A stretch of DNA of 53,277 bases, taken from NCBI GenBank assembly GCA_018652685.1, contig JABIBQ010000065.1, forward strand, positions 1 to 53,277. Reading direction: 5' to 3'. The DNA is from Candidatus Bathyarchaeota archaeon (GTDB lineage Archaea > Thermoproteota > Bathyarchaeia > TCS64). Shown here one piece after another: positions 41,894 to 50,865 of this stretch (within the stretch, counting starts at the first letter, position 1; each line of letters starts with the position of its first letter). The notes beneath the pieces were generated by a model that was not told where the DNA came from, searched no databases, and saw nothing but the letters and a program-made list of their open reading frames with translations. A program made the translations under genes and the position numbers.

Positions 41894-42390
41894 GATAGGA
41901 ACGGCGGGTTTTGGAGAGCTACCAACTCCTGTTTCATGAGTAGAACAAGCTCGCGTTTAGCGTCATCAAAGTCATGCTCAAGGTAACCTCCGCATGTTTC
42001 AATTGTGGCACCTGGCAGCTCCTCTATTGCGTGTGCCTCTGGTATCAACGCTTTCATCGCGTCAGTTACCTGTTGCAACGCAAGTCCACCGACTGGGCTC
42101 AATATTGTGACGTAAAAACCGGTCCTGCAACCCATCGGGCTCAGGTCTATGACCTTGCATCCTGGGCACCTCTCCGGAAACACCGTCCTGATGGCTGTGG
42201 CCAGAAGGTGTTCAAGGGTGTGTATGGTCTGGGGCGTGAGCAACACGATGTTTGGCGTCTTCAACCTGAAATCGTACACGTTAATCTCGTAATTGCTTTC
42301 AGGTACTGGCATGGTCTTGGAGTGTCGCACATACGGCGCGACGATCTTTGTGTGGTCAAGGTTAAATGACTCAAGTTGTTTATGTTTCAA
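41890..42390 (-). CDS. luxS: S-ribosylhomocysteine lyase LuxS
   Basis: A 166-residue protein. LESFNLDHTKIVAPYVR at 6-22 is the LuxS N-terminus; HTLEH at 57-61 gives two metal-binding histidines with the general-base Glu60; SPMGCRTGFYV has catalytic Cys88; TCGGY places the third metal ligand at Cys133. All active residues of the dimeric Fe(II) enzyme are visible, so activity is likely: S-ribosylhomocysteine is cleaved to homocysteine and the AI-2 precursor DPD in the methyl cycle. The protein is typical in length (about 155-170). LuxS is mainly bacterial, so its presence in this archaeal context is notable. No Pfs/MTAN nucleosidase gene is adjacent. Confidence 0.92.
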   Translation of the reverse strand: MKHKQLESFNLDHTKIVAPYVRHSKTMPVPESNYEINVYDFRLKTPNIVLLTPQTIHTLEHLLATAIRTVFPERCPGCKVIDLSPMGCRTGFYVTILSPVGGLALQQVTDAMKALIPEAHAIEELPGATIETCGGYLEHDFDDAKRELVLLMKQELVALQNPPFLS

Positions 42391-42645
42391 GGAGATTGCC
42401 TCGGATTCCGAGATAGATAATATTCCTAGATATATTGGGTTCTGAGGGAAATATTCCTAAATGACTATCCGTATATTTCTCGCATAATTCTCGGGTTGAT
42501 AAGGAAAACATGAAATCGTTGTTCACGTTAAAGAGGAAAACAGACATTTTTTCACTGTATGAGAAGAGTTTGATAGAAATATTTGTCAAATCTATTCTAA
42601 AAAACCGCCTAGGTGTGATTAATACCATTGTTTATTCAATCTAAA

Positions 42646-42654
42646 GTTATATTA
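42646..42654 (+). promoter_or_regulatory. TATA box of the hdrC-hdrB-frdBA-hdrA operon
   Basis: gttatatta centred about 28 bases before ATG 42678, implying a leaderless operon mRNA. The 287-base gap back to luxS otherwise shows no gene I trust. Confidence 0.45.
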
Positions 42655-42677
42655 TCCACGAGGTAAACCCTGTAGCG

Positions 42678-43097
42678 ATGTCTTCATTCGGGTCTAATCT
42701 AGTTCTCCGCATGAACCCGGCCGATAAAGTGTTCAAGGATCGGGTGAACGAGCTCAGCGGAGAAAATGTGGACCTCTGTTTCCAGTGCGGTGGCTGCAGC
42801 AGCGGCTGCCCCATGACACAGGACATGGACTATCTTCCCTCAAAGATCATCAGGATGGCACAGATAGGGCTGGAGGAAGCCCTTGAATCCAGGACCATCT
42901 GGACATGCAGCACCTGCTTCAATTGCGAAGTGCGGTGCCCAAGGGGGATTGATGTCACAGCAGTCATGGAGGCGTTGAGGCAAATGGTGCTCAGGAAGAA
43001 GCACAACGAGGTGAGTCTCGACGACCTGTCCGCGGAGGAACTCAGGGAGTTACCCCAGATCGCAATTGTAAGCAACCAGAGGAAGTTAACAGCATGA
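42678..43097 (+). CDS. Heterodisulfide reductase subunit HdrC homologue
   Basis: A 139-residue protein with two [4Fe-4S] sites: CFQCGGCSSGCPM at about 34-46 and CSTCFNCEVRCPRGID at about 75-90. A charged C-terminal helix follows. HdrC passes electrons from HdrA to HdrB. The start of hdrB overlaps its end by 4 bases. It opens the operon. Confidence 0.9.
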   Translation: MSSFGSNLVLRMNPADKVFKDRVNELSGENVDLCFQCGGCSSGCPMTQDMDYLPSKIIRMAQIGLEEALESRTIWTCSTCFNCEVRCPRGIDVTAVMEALRQMVLRKKHNEVSLDDLSAEELRELPQIAIVSNQRKLTA

Positions 43098-43990
43098 GAA
43101 TCGCGTACTATCCTGGGTGCACTCTTAAAACCAACGCAAAGAACTTTGAGGACTCTGCCATCGCCAGCGCAAAGGAGCTTGGCATCGAGATGGTTGAGCC
43201 CGATAGATGGAACTGCTGCGGTACAGTGCATGCCTTAGTAAAAGACGACGTTATGCACCACCTGGCTCCAGTTAGGAACCTAATCAGGGTCGAGGAGCTC
43301 AAGGAGGCCGACAAGGTGGATAGCAAGCAGGTCGTCACCCTTTGCGCTATGTGCTACAACACACTCAAGCGGAGTAACCAGACGTTCAACGAGGACGCCG
43401 ACAAGAAGCAAAAGATCCACGACGTGATGTACAAGGAGGATATAAAGTACAGCGGAAACGTCGAAGTCCTTCACTACTTGGAGGTTCTCAGGGAGATTGG
43501 TTGGGACAAGGTCAAGGAAGCGGTGAAAAAGCCCCTTGATGGTCTGAAGATCGCGCCATATTATGGCTGCCTGCTTCTGCGCCCAAGGGGGATCGGCATT
43601 GATAACGCTGATAACCCGACAATCATAGAGGATCTCATCGAGGCACTCGGTGGAGAAGTAGTTGACTTCGCGTACAAGCAGAAATGCTGTGGCGCGTACC
43701 ACACTGTCCACATGAAAGAGGCGGTCGCAGATCTGAGTCACAATGTACTCAAGTACGCCCAGGACGCAGGTGCTGACCTGCTTATCACGGCTTGTCCACT
43801 CTGTGAGTACAACCTTGGACCGAGGCAGACCCAGATAAAGAAACAGTACCCTATTTTTGATTCAATACCCGTCGTCTACTTCACACAGCTCATGGCGTTA
43901 GCCTTTGGGCTAAATGATGGAGCGACGGCATTCGAGGCTAACAAGCCAGACCCAACACCCCTGCTTACCGAGAGGGGCCTGATGGAGTAG
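43094..43990 (+). CDS. Heterodisulfide reductase subunit HdrB homologue
   Basis: A 298-residue protein with two CCG-type cysteine domains: YPGCTLKTNAKNF ... WNCCGTVHAL ... CAMCYNTL in the first half and YYGCLLLRP ... KCCGAYH ... CPLCEYNLG in the second. In methanogens such domains hold two noncubane [4Fe-4S] clusters that cleave CoM-S-S-CoB. Cys9/Cys42-43/Cys79 and Cys157/Cys198-199/Cys234 are all present, so clusters should form. In this non-obviously methanogenic context the disulphide substrate is unknown; electron transfer to the Frd-like pair is an alternative. Confidence 0.9.
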   Translation: MRIAYYPGCTLKTNAKNFEDSAIASAKELGIEMVEPDRWNCCGTVHALVKDDVMHHLAPVRNLIRVEELKEADKVDSKQVVTLCAMCYNTLKRSNQTFNEDADKKQKIHDVMYKEDIKYSGNVEVLHYLEVLREIGWDKVKEAVKKPLDGLKIAPYYGCLLLRPRGIGIDNADNPTIIEDLIEALGGEVVDFAYKQKCCGAYHTVHMKEAVADLSHNVLKYAQDAGADLLITACPLCEYNLGPRQTQIKKQYPIFDSIPVVYFTQLMALAFGLNDGATAFEANKPDPTPLLTERGLME

Positions 43991-43995
43991 ATAAA

Positions 43996-44685
43996 ATGGA
44001 AAACAATGTTGAAATGGTAACCATCCACGTGATGGGAAAGAAGCACGGGGTGCCCAACGACCTGACCATAATGAAGGCCATGGAGTATGCGGGACACCAA
44101 TTCAGGCGAGGCTCGGGTTGCAGGGGAGGATACTGCGGGGCATGCGCCACACTATACAGGGTAAAGGGCAGCTACAAACTCGAAGGAGCACTTGCGTGCC
44201 AAAAGATAGTGGAGGAAGGCATGTACATCGCCCAGATCCCGTTCAACCCTGCCGAGAAGATCACTTACGATATCGAGAAGGTCAGGCCAGCCGTCAACAC
44301 AATGGTGGAGCACTACCCAGAGCTAAGCAGGTGTTTGTCATGCAACACTTGCACTAAGGCTTGTCCACAGGACATCATGGTCATGGACTATGTCCAAGCG
44401 AGCCTTAGGGGAGATATAACCCAAGCGGCAAAGCTGAGCTTTGACTGCCTCACATGCGGCTTATGCGCCGTGAGGTGCCCGGCCGAGATAGTGCCTTACA
44501 ACGCGGCCACACTGGCGAGACGTCTGTACGCAAAGTACATCGATGGTCCATCAAAGCACGTCATTGATCGTGCCGCTGCGGTGGAGGCAGGCGAGTACGA
44601 TGAGGGCATCAAGGAGCTGATGGAGATGGACAAGGAGCCGCTTCAGAAGCTGTACGAGAACAGGGACGTGAACATTCATGGCTGA
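43996..44685 (+). CDS. Fumarate reductase/TfrB-like iron-sulphur subunit
   Basis: A 229-residue protein with an N-terminal 2Fe-2S domain (GCRGGYCGACATLYRV at about 37-52 plus ALACQ) and two further cluster motifs, CLSCNTCTKACP at about 113-124 and CLTCGLCAVRCP at about 153-164. It resembles SdhB/FrdB and the N-terminal part of TfrB of thiol:fumarate reductase, where the HdrB-like domain is fused; here HdrB is a separate upstream gene. It wires the flavoprotein to HdrB/HdrC. Overlaps the flavoprotein gene by 8 bases. Confidence 0.88.
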   Translation: MENNVEMVTIHVMGKKHGVPNDLTIMKAMEYAGHQFRRGSGCRGGYCGACATLYRVKGSYKLEGALACQKIVEEGMYIAQIPFNPAEKITYDIEKVRPAVNTMVEHYPELSRCLSCNTCTKACPQDIMVMDYVQASLRGDITQAAKLSFDCLTCGLCAVRCPAEIVPYNAATLARRLYAKYIDGPSKHVIDRAAAVEAGEYDEGIKELMEMDKEPLQKLYENRDVNIHG

Positions 44686-46330
44686 TAACGAAAGCGGATA
44701 CCCGGCATACATGGCGGAAAGCCTGAAAAAAGTGGTAGAGACGAGGGCGGAACGGGTTGGGAAGAGCTTCACACCCATGAACGCCCAGCAGAAAACGGAC
44801 ATATTGAAGAACTTCCACCCAGACTGGAAGATGGACGAGAAAAGGGAGCTGAGGGTCGGACACAACAAGGGAGCACAGATGCCCCATGAAGTGGTTGACA
44901 TCATCGAGGCCCACAGCATCATCAAAGCAGAGAATATTGACCTCAGCAACATCGACTACGACGTTGATGTGCTAATCATCGGTGCAGGTGGAGCCGGGCT
45001 AAGCGCGGCTATCCTCGCAATGGACAGCGGCATCGAACCTGACAAGATTCTCATCGTCCAGAAACTGAGGCTCGGAGACGCCAACAGCAAGATGAGCCAG
45101 GGAGGGATACAGGCGGCTGACCACCCCAACGACAGCCCCACAATCCACTACCTGGACGTCATCGGCGGGGGACACTACTCAAACAAGCCAGAGCTCGTTG
45201 AGGTCATGGTAAAAGATGGCCCAGAGGTCATCAAGTGGCACGAGGAGCTTGGAGTTCTCTACGATAAGATGGAGGACGGCTCGATGCAACTGGCACCAGG
45301 CGGCGGAACAAGCCGGAGAAGGATGCACAGCTGCAAGGACTACACCGGGATGGAGATCACCAGGGTCCTCATGGACGAGGTCATCAACAGGGAGATCAGC
45401 TACGTCGAGCTAACCAGCGCGGTTGAGTTCATCAAGGACGACAAGGGACAGGTCGCAGGGGCGGTTCTCTACGACATGGACCATGACGATTACAAGATCG
45501 CGAGGGCAAAGGCAACAATCCTGGCGACAGGAGGTTTCGGCCGACTTCACATCCAGAAGTTTGAGACCACAAACCACTACGGGTCTACAGGGGATGGGAT
45601 AATCATGGCTTACAGGGCAGGCGCGGATCTGCTTCACCTTGACAGCACCCAGTTCCACCCAACGGGCTCGGCATATCCAGAACAGATCGTGGGCCAGCTC
45701 TGCACCGAGAAACTCAGGGCAAGGGGGGCTCAGCCACTCAACATAGACGGTGAGCTGTTCGTTTACCCCCTGGAGACCAGGGACGTAGAGGCAAGCGCGT
45801 TGATCAGGGAATGCTACGGCAAGGATAAGGGAATTACAACCCCCGTCGGTATGAAGGGCGTCTGGTTAGACACCCCACTGATTGACATCATCAACGGCGA
45901 GGGGACCATCGAGAGGGAGTTCGCGGCAATGCACCGCAACTATACAAAGTTCGGCATCGACATCAGGAAGGAGCCTATGCTCGTCTTCCCGACGCTCCAC
46001 TACCAGAATGGAGGGGTGGAGATTAACGTCAGATGCGAGACCAATATACCCGGATTGTACGCGGCAGGAGAGATTGTAGGCGGGATCCATGGAAAGAACA
46101 GGCTCATGGGCAACAGCCAGCTCGACCTATACGTCTTCGGGAAAAGAGCAGGGATCGCGGCGGCGGAGCGGGCCAAGACAATCGAGCTTGGCGAGCTGAG
46201 CCTCAAGCACCTTGATGACTACGAGGAACTCCTCAAGAAGGAGGGAATCGAGACTGACCGCAAATCACCCATATTACTCCCGGAGTACCGTGGAAAGAAG
46301 ACGCTGGATCACCAGCTAAAACTATTGTAG
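44678..46330 (+). CDS. Fumarate reductase/TfrA-like flavoprotein subunit
   Basis: A 550-residue protein. DVDVLIIGAGGAGLSAAILA at about 90-109 binds FAD. Dicarboxylate-site residues of the SdhA/FrdA/NadB family appear conserved: FHPTGSAYP (His, about 326), TEKLRARGAQ (Arg), TLHYQNGGVEIN (His, about 433) and GKNRLMGNSQ (Arg). The His that binds FAD covalently in membrane SdhA/FrdA is replaced (LRLGDANSKMSQGGI), so FAD is probably non-covalent, as in L-aspartate oxidase. An N-terminal helical extension of about 80 residues is unusual. Probable reaction is fumarate to succinate or the reverse; another enoate is possible. Confidence 0.88.
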   Translation: MADNESGYPAYMAESLKKVVETRAERVGKSFTPMNAQQKTDILKNFHPDWKMDEKRELRVGHNKGAQMPHEVVDIIEAHSIIKAENIDLSNIDYDVDVLIIGAGGAGLSAAILAMDSGIEPDKILIVQKLRLGDANSKMSQGGIQAADHPNDSPTIHYLDVIGGGHYSNKPELVEVMVKDGPEVIKWHEELGVLYDKMEDGSMQLAPGGGTSRRRMHSCKDYTGMEITRVLMDEVINREISYVELTSAVEFIKDDKGQVAGAVLYDMDHDDYKIARAKATILATGGFGRLHIQKFETTNHYGSTGDGIIMAYRAGADLLHLDSTQFHPTGSAYPEQIVGQLCTEKLRARGAQPLNIDGELFVYPLETRDVEASALIRECYGKDKGITTPVGMKGVWLDTPLIDIINGEGTIEREFAAMHRNYTKFGIDIRKEPMLVFPTLHYQNGGVEINVRCETNIPGLYAAGEIVGGIHGKNRLMGNSQLDLYVFGKRAGIAAAERAKTIELGELSLKHLDDYEELLKKEGIETDRKSPILLPEYRGKKTLDHQLKLL

Positions 46331-46338
46331 GTATAATA

Positions 46339-49300
46339 ATGTCCAAAGAAAAAACAGGCGTCTGGATATGCGAGTGCGGGGGCAACATAGGCGATGTCGT
46401 CGATGTCCCCGGTATACTGGAAAAGATTGGCGACGACGTAGCGGTCACGAAGATGGAGCGGTTCCTCTGCAGCAAGCCCAGTGTTGACGGCATCAGGGCG
46501 ACCATGAAGGAGGAGGGATTAGACAAGATAATCCTGGCATGCTGCACGCCCAACATGCACCGGAAAACCTTCCTAAACAGCCTAACAAAAGAGGGCCTCA
46601 ACCCGGCGCTGCTGGAGATGGTGAACGTCAGGGAACAATGCAGCTGGGTCCACAAGGACGACCACGAGGGTGCGACCATGAAGGGAACAGACCTGGTCAG
46701 GGGCGCGATTGCCAGATCAGAGAAAACAGTCCCGCTTCAGTCAAAGTCAATGCCGGTTGTATCAGAGGCACTGGTAATTGGAGGTGGGGTTGCAGGTATC
46801 ACCACGAGCCTACGGCTCGCCGAGTACGGGATGATGGTAAATCTCGTGGAGAAACGAGCAAGCGTCGGCGGCCACATGATTCAGTACCCCAAGGTATTCC
46901 CAACTATGGATTGCAGCCAGTGCGTCCTCACACCGAAGATGTCTGAGATTAGCCAGAGTGAGAACATCAACCTCATGACATACTCGGAGGTCATCGACAT
47001 CTCGGGCGTCCCAGGGGACTTTAACGTCAAGGTTAGGATGAACCCGCGAGGCGTGGACGTAGAAACATGCACGGGGTGCGACAAGTGCGCTGACGTTTGC
47101 TCGGTCATGCTGCCGAACGAGCACGAGATGAACCTGAACATGAGGACGGCCATCTACAGGCCGTTCCCTCAGGCGGTGCCAAGCATATTCACCCTTGACA
47201 AGAGAGGGGAGCCGCCATGCAAATCAACATGCCCGGCTGGCATGAACGTACAGGGATACGTCGCGCTGATCAGGGCGCGGAAGTTCAAGGAAGCCGTCGA
47301 TCTGATGCGAAAAGACCAGCCATTCCCATCAGTATGTGGAAAGGTCTGCTTCAACCCGTGTGAGCTTGAATGCGAGAGAAAGAACCTGGACGAGCCCATC
47401 GCTATACGCGCCCTCAAACGATTTGCCATGGATTACGAGGCAAACAACGAGGTAGACGCGGTTGAGCCGGTGGAACTTGTCCACAAGGAAAAGGTCGCCA
47501 TAATAGGCTCAGGCCCAGGAGGCTTGACGGCTGCCCATGACTTAATCAACAAAGGGTATCCGGTTACCGTGTACGAGTCACGGCCAAAACTGGGCGGGAT
47601 GCTCAGGTACGGGATACCCAGTTACCGACTACCAAAAGACACCCTTGATATGGAGATCCAGAGGATCATAGACCTCGGAGTCGAGGTCAAGACCAACACC
47701 AAGTTTGGCGTTGACGTGAACGCGGATGACCTGTTCAAATCAGGTTACAAGGCGGTGCTGGTAGCGGTTGGAGCCCAGAACAGCAGGAAGCTACAGGTCC
47801 ATGGAGAGGAATTGGACGGAATAGTCCAGGCCCTTGACCTCCTAGCTGATGTGAACTCGGGGAAAAACCCGAAGCTATCAGGTAAGATCGCCATTATCGG
47901 CGGCGGTAACGTCGCCATTGATGCGGCAAGATGCGCCTCAAGGATAGGGGCTGATGAGGTCATGGTATTATACCGCAGAACCCAGTCAGAGATGCCCGCC
48001 TACGCGGAGGACGTTGAGCACGCCGAGAGCGAGGGAATTGAGTTTAATTTCCTTGTCAACCCGGTTAAGTTCATCGGTGAAAACGGGAAAATCACGTCCA
48101 TTGAATGCGTAAAGATGGAGCTAGGCGAGCCAGACGAGAGCGGACGGCGAAGGCCGATCCCGATCGAGGGCTCAGAGTTCATCATCGATGTTGACTCAGC
48201 CGTACTGGCAATCGGTCAGATGATTGACAGGGACTCGGTACCCAAGGACGTTGAGGTGTCCGATAGAAACACGGTAGTCACGGACTCACTGACAAAAGAG
48301 ACAAGCCATCCCCAGATCTTCGCCTGCGGAGACATTGAGCTAGGGCCAGCCTCGGTAATCGAGGCAATTGGAGGAGCCAAAGATGCCGCTGAGTCAATCC
48401 ATAGGTACCTACGTGAGGAGGACATCAGGGCAGGCAGGGACGACCCCGTCATAAAGGCGGAAAACATTCCAACCGAGGGCTTTGATATCGATGCGAGACA
48501 GGTCATGCCCCTTTACAGGGTATCAGACATATCCGACGATTTCAGTGAGACAGAGCTAGGTTTCACGGAGGAAATGGCGGTCAAGGAGGCCGAGAGATGC
48601 CTATCATGCGGAGGATGCTCGGCATGCGAAGAGTGTCTCAAGGTATGTCCACCTGAATGCATCGATCTGAACGACCAGGGCAAGATAGTTGAACTGAACG
48701 TCGGGGCGATAGTCCTGGCCACGGGCTTCGAGCTCTTCGATATCAGCACGCTTCCACAGTACGGGTACGGGGTGTACCCAAACGTGCTGACAAGTATGGA
48801 GATGGAGAGAGTCCTGGACGTCAACGGACCGACTGGAAGCCAGATCATCGTACCAAAAACGGGCAAGGAAGTGAAAAGTGTCTCATACGTGCTCTGCGCC
48901 GGAAGCAGGGACACAGAGGTGGGATGCGCTCACTGCAGCAGGGTATGCTGCCTATATAGCCTGAAGCAGGCACAGCTGCTCCGTGATCGTGGTATAGATG
49001 TCACGATACACTACATCGATATCAGGGCACCTGGCAGGCGATACGAGGAGTTCTACAGGGCCACCCAGGAAAAGGGAGCCATGTTCGTCAAGGGCAAGGT
49101 AACCGAGATCGTCCCCAACGGCGACCAGGTACTTGTCAGAAGCGAGGACATGATGCTCAACAGGATGGTTGAGTACCCGGCTGATCTTGTAATACTTGCA
49201 CCTCCCGTTATAGCCACCGAGGACTCACTGAAGTTAGCGGAGGCCCTGAGAGTCCCCTCCGACGAGGACAAGTTCGTGCTGGAAAAGCACCCGAAAATTG

Positions 49301-50103
49301 ACCCTGTTAGCACCAAGAGAGAGGGCATCTACGCGTGTGGAATGGTCATCGGGCCCAAGGACATCCAGAGCACAACAGCCGAGGCAGAGGCAGCCGCCAT
49401 GAAAGTGGTTAACTTCCTCAACGGCGACAGGATAATTGACCCGGACAAGGCTTACCTGGCCTACCCGGATGTCTGCACGAGTTGCGAGGACTGCGTCAAG
49501 GTATGCCCAGAAAACGCCATCACTATGATGGACGGCCTGCCCGTGATCAACGACATCATATGCAGCGGATGCGGGGCATGTATCCCGACCTGTGAGGAGA
49601 ACGCTCTGGAGCAGCAGGGCTTGACAGAAGCACAGCTCAAGGCATCCATCAGGGGAGCCCTTGAGGGAAGCGAGGCAGAACTAAAGATAATCGCCTTCGT
49701 TGAGAAAGCAATTGCCTATACGGCGGTTGACCTGGCCGGACTTGCGAGGCTCAGCTACCCAAGCAGCATCAGGATAATCCCGCTGCCTAGCATGGCCCGC
49801 CTCAAGAAGGAGCACCTACTGTACGCTTTCGCCCACGGGGCTGATGGCGTAATGGCTCTTGAGGCACCCTCACACGAGGGACCATACGGCCACGCACACG
49901 TCATCAGCGAGGATCGACTTGACGATTACCGCTGGGAGATCGAGGATGAGGACGTTGATAGCAGCAGGCTCTGGTTCAGTAGGGTCTACGTGCCCGACTG
50001 GAGGAAGCTCAAGCGGGTGTTCACAACGTTCCACGACATGGTGGACGGAGAAGGCCCACTCGATGATGAGGTCAGGGAGACACTCATCGAGGAGTACCCC
50101 TAA
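46339..50103 (+). CDS. HdrA fusion: HdrA with inserted GltD/NfnB-like NAD(P)H module and C-terminal MvhD-like domain
   Basis: A 1254-residue protein. About 1-285 is the HdrA N-terminus, with ACCTPNMH, an FAD motif GGGVAGI at about 148 and clusters DCSQC (about 191) and CTGCDKCADVC (about 243). About 290-700 is a GltD/NfnB-like insertion: PCKSTCPAGM, CGKVCFNPCELECE, FAD site GSGPGG at about 390, NAD(P)H site GGGNVAIDAAR at about 520. A cluster CLSCGGCSACEECLKVC lies at about 753, HdrA continues to about 1020, two ferredoxin clusters CTSCEDC and CSGCGAC are at about 1045 and 1074, and an MvhD-like domain runs from about 1115 to the end. It could bifurcate electrons between NAD(P)H, ferredoxin and HdrB/Frd. 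The MvhD-like domain lacks its cysteines. Confidence 0.9.
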   Translation: MSKEKTGVWICECGGNIGDVVDVPGILEKIGDDVAVTKMERFLCSKPSVDGIRATMKEEGLDKIILACCTPNMHRKTFLNSLTKEGLNPALLEMVNVREQCSWVHKDDHEGATMKGTDLVRGAIARSEKTVPLQSKSMPVVSEALVIGGGVAGITTSLRLAEYGMMVNLVEKRASVGGHMIQYPKVFPTMDCSQCVLTPKMSEISQSENINLMTYSEVIDISGVPGDFNVKVRMNPRGVDVETCTGCDKCADVCSVMLPNEHEMNLNMRTAIYRPFPQAVPSIFTLDKRGEPPCKSTCPAGMNVQGYVALIRARKFKEAVDLMRKDQPFPSVCGKVCFNPCELECERKNLDEPIAIRALKRFAMDYEANNEVDAVEPVELVHKEKVAIIGSGPGGLTAAHDLINKGYPVTVYESRPKLGGMLRYGIPSYRLPKDTLDMEIQRIIDLGVEVKTNTKFGVDVNADDLFKSGYKAVLVAVGAQNSRKLQVHGEELDGIVQALDLLADVNSGKNPKLSGKIAIIGGGNVAIDAARCASRIGADEVMVLYRRTQSEMPAYAEDVEHAESEGIEFNFLVNPVKFIGENGKITSIECVKMELGEPDESGRRRPIPIEGSEFIIDVDSAVLAIGQMIDRDSVPKDVEVSDRNTVVTDSLTKETSHPQIFACGDIELGPASVIEAIGGAKDAAESIHRYLREEDIRAGRDDPVIKAENIPTEGFDIDARQVMPLYRVSDISDDFSETELGFTEEMAVKEAERCLSCGGCSACEECLKVCPPECIDLNDQGKIVELNVGAIVLATGFELFDISTLPQYGYGVYPNVLTSMEMERVLDVNGPTGSQIIVPKTGKEVKSVSYVLCAGSRDTEVGCAHCSRVCCLYSLKQAQLLRDRGIDVTIHYIDIRAPGRRYEEFYRATQEKGAMFVKGKVTEIVPNGDQVLVRSEDMMLNRMVEYPADLVILAPPVIATEDSLKLAEALRVPSDEDKFVLEKHPKIDPVSTKREGIYACGMVIGPKDIQSTTAEAEAAAMKVVNFLNGDRIIDPDKAYLAYPDVCTSCEDCVKVCPENAITMMDGLPVINDIICSGCGACIPTCEENALEQQGLTEAQLKASIRGALEGSEAELKIIAFVEKAIAYTAVDLAGLARLSYPSSIRIIPLPSMARLKKEHLLYAFAHGADGVMALEAPSHEGPYGHAHVISEDRLDDYRWEIEDEDVDSSRLWFSRVYVPDWRKLKRVFTTFHDMVDGEGPLDDEVRETLIEEYP

Positions 50104-50121
50104 CCTTTTCTAAAAAACTCC

Positions 50122-50127
50122 TTTTTT
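50122..50127 (+). terminator. Oligo-T terminator after the Hdr-Frd operon
   Basis: tttttt about 20 bases after the stop of the HdrA fusion gene, followed by AT-rich sequence. Confidence 0.4.
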
Positions 50128-50292
50128 AATATATAAATTAAGCAAATCCAGAGATTGTATACTGATCCTGATATCAACCGCAGCGGCCAGTCATACACCA
50201 AATATGTTCAAAGGACACACATTGAATGTTTTTTGTAAGACTCTTCAAGTATGCACAGTGAAAAACGGGCACATCGATCATTTTGGGTCAGG

Positions 50293-50299
50293 TATAAAA
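50293..50299 (+). promoter_or_regulatory. TATA box for the 50356 ferredoxin gene
   Basis: tataaaa about 60 bases before ATG 50356; a ggagg ribosome-binding site (50344-50348) lies 7 bases before the ATG, so this gene has a leader, unlike most neighbours. Confidence 0.45.
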
Positions 50300-50355
50300 G
50301 CCGTCGTTTCAACCCGATATTTGAGAACGGCGGATAAAGTTACGGAGGCACCAAA

Positions 50356-50865
50356 ATGACACAGGAGCAAGAACTGAACGCCCTTCAGCGGGGATACTAT
50401 ACGCGGGAAGAGCTGGAGCACGTTCTTCCATCGAGGGAGAGGGTGGAGAAGGGACGGGTGGCTGTCATTGAGTGCATCGAATCTATCCCGTGCAATCCGT
50501 GCGCCTACGTGTGTCAGGATGACGGGATCAAAAAAGACGGCCTGAGCACTCCTGCCGTGGTGCTGGACGACAGATGCGGTGGGTGCACAAGATGCATCAC
50601 TGTCTGCCCTGGCCTAGCCATATTCATGCAGCTATTCAGGGACGGGAAGGGGTACGTGACCATGCCCTACGAGCTCAATCCAGAACCAACCTTGGGCGAA
50701 GAGGTGGACATGATGGACAGGTCAGGAAAAGTAGTTGGGGTTGGAACCATAGTACGCCCAACGTACCGTGCAAGGGACGACTCGGTCCCCCGGTGGGTAG
50801 TGACGGTGGAGATGGACGACCCGGACCTCACATACGAGGTCAGGGCATTCAGGATCAGGACCTGA
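50356..50865 (+). CDS. 4Fe-4S ferredoxin-like protein
   Basis: A 169-residue protein. An unusual first cluster, IPCNPCAYVCQDDGI at about 45-59 (CxxCxxxC), is followed by CGGCTRCITVCPGLAI at about 75-90, then a beta-rich tail. This pattern occurs in small iron-sulphur subunits accompanying FAD-dependent amino acid/amine oxidoreductases. Here it follows the HdrA fusion by 252 bases with its own promoter, so it may be a partner of the complex or of a distant enzyme. Confidence 0.8.
   Translation: MTQEQELNALQRGYYTREELEHVLPSRERVEKGRVAVIECIESIPCNPCAYVCQDDGIKKDGLSTPAVVLDDRCGGCTRCITVCPGLAIFMQLFRDGKGYVTMPYELNPEPTLGEEVDMMDRSGKVVGVGTIVRPTYRARDDSVPRWVVTVEMDDPDLTYEVRAFRIRT

Noticed and set aside
42380-42628. 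An 82-codon minus-strand ORF between luxS and hdrC
   Set aside because: Overlaps the luxS start and has low-complexity, Phe/Ser/Ile-rich composition without a motif.
42510-42644. A 44-codon plus-strand ATG ORF ahead of hdrC
   Set aside because: Lysine/isoleucine-rich as expected for AT-rich non-coding sequence; no start signals, and a TATA box for hdrC overlaps its end.
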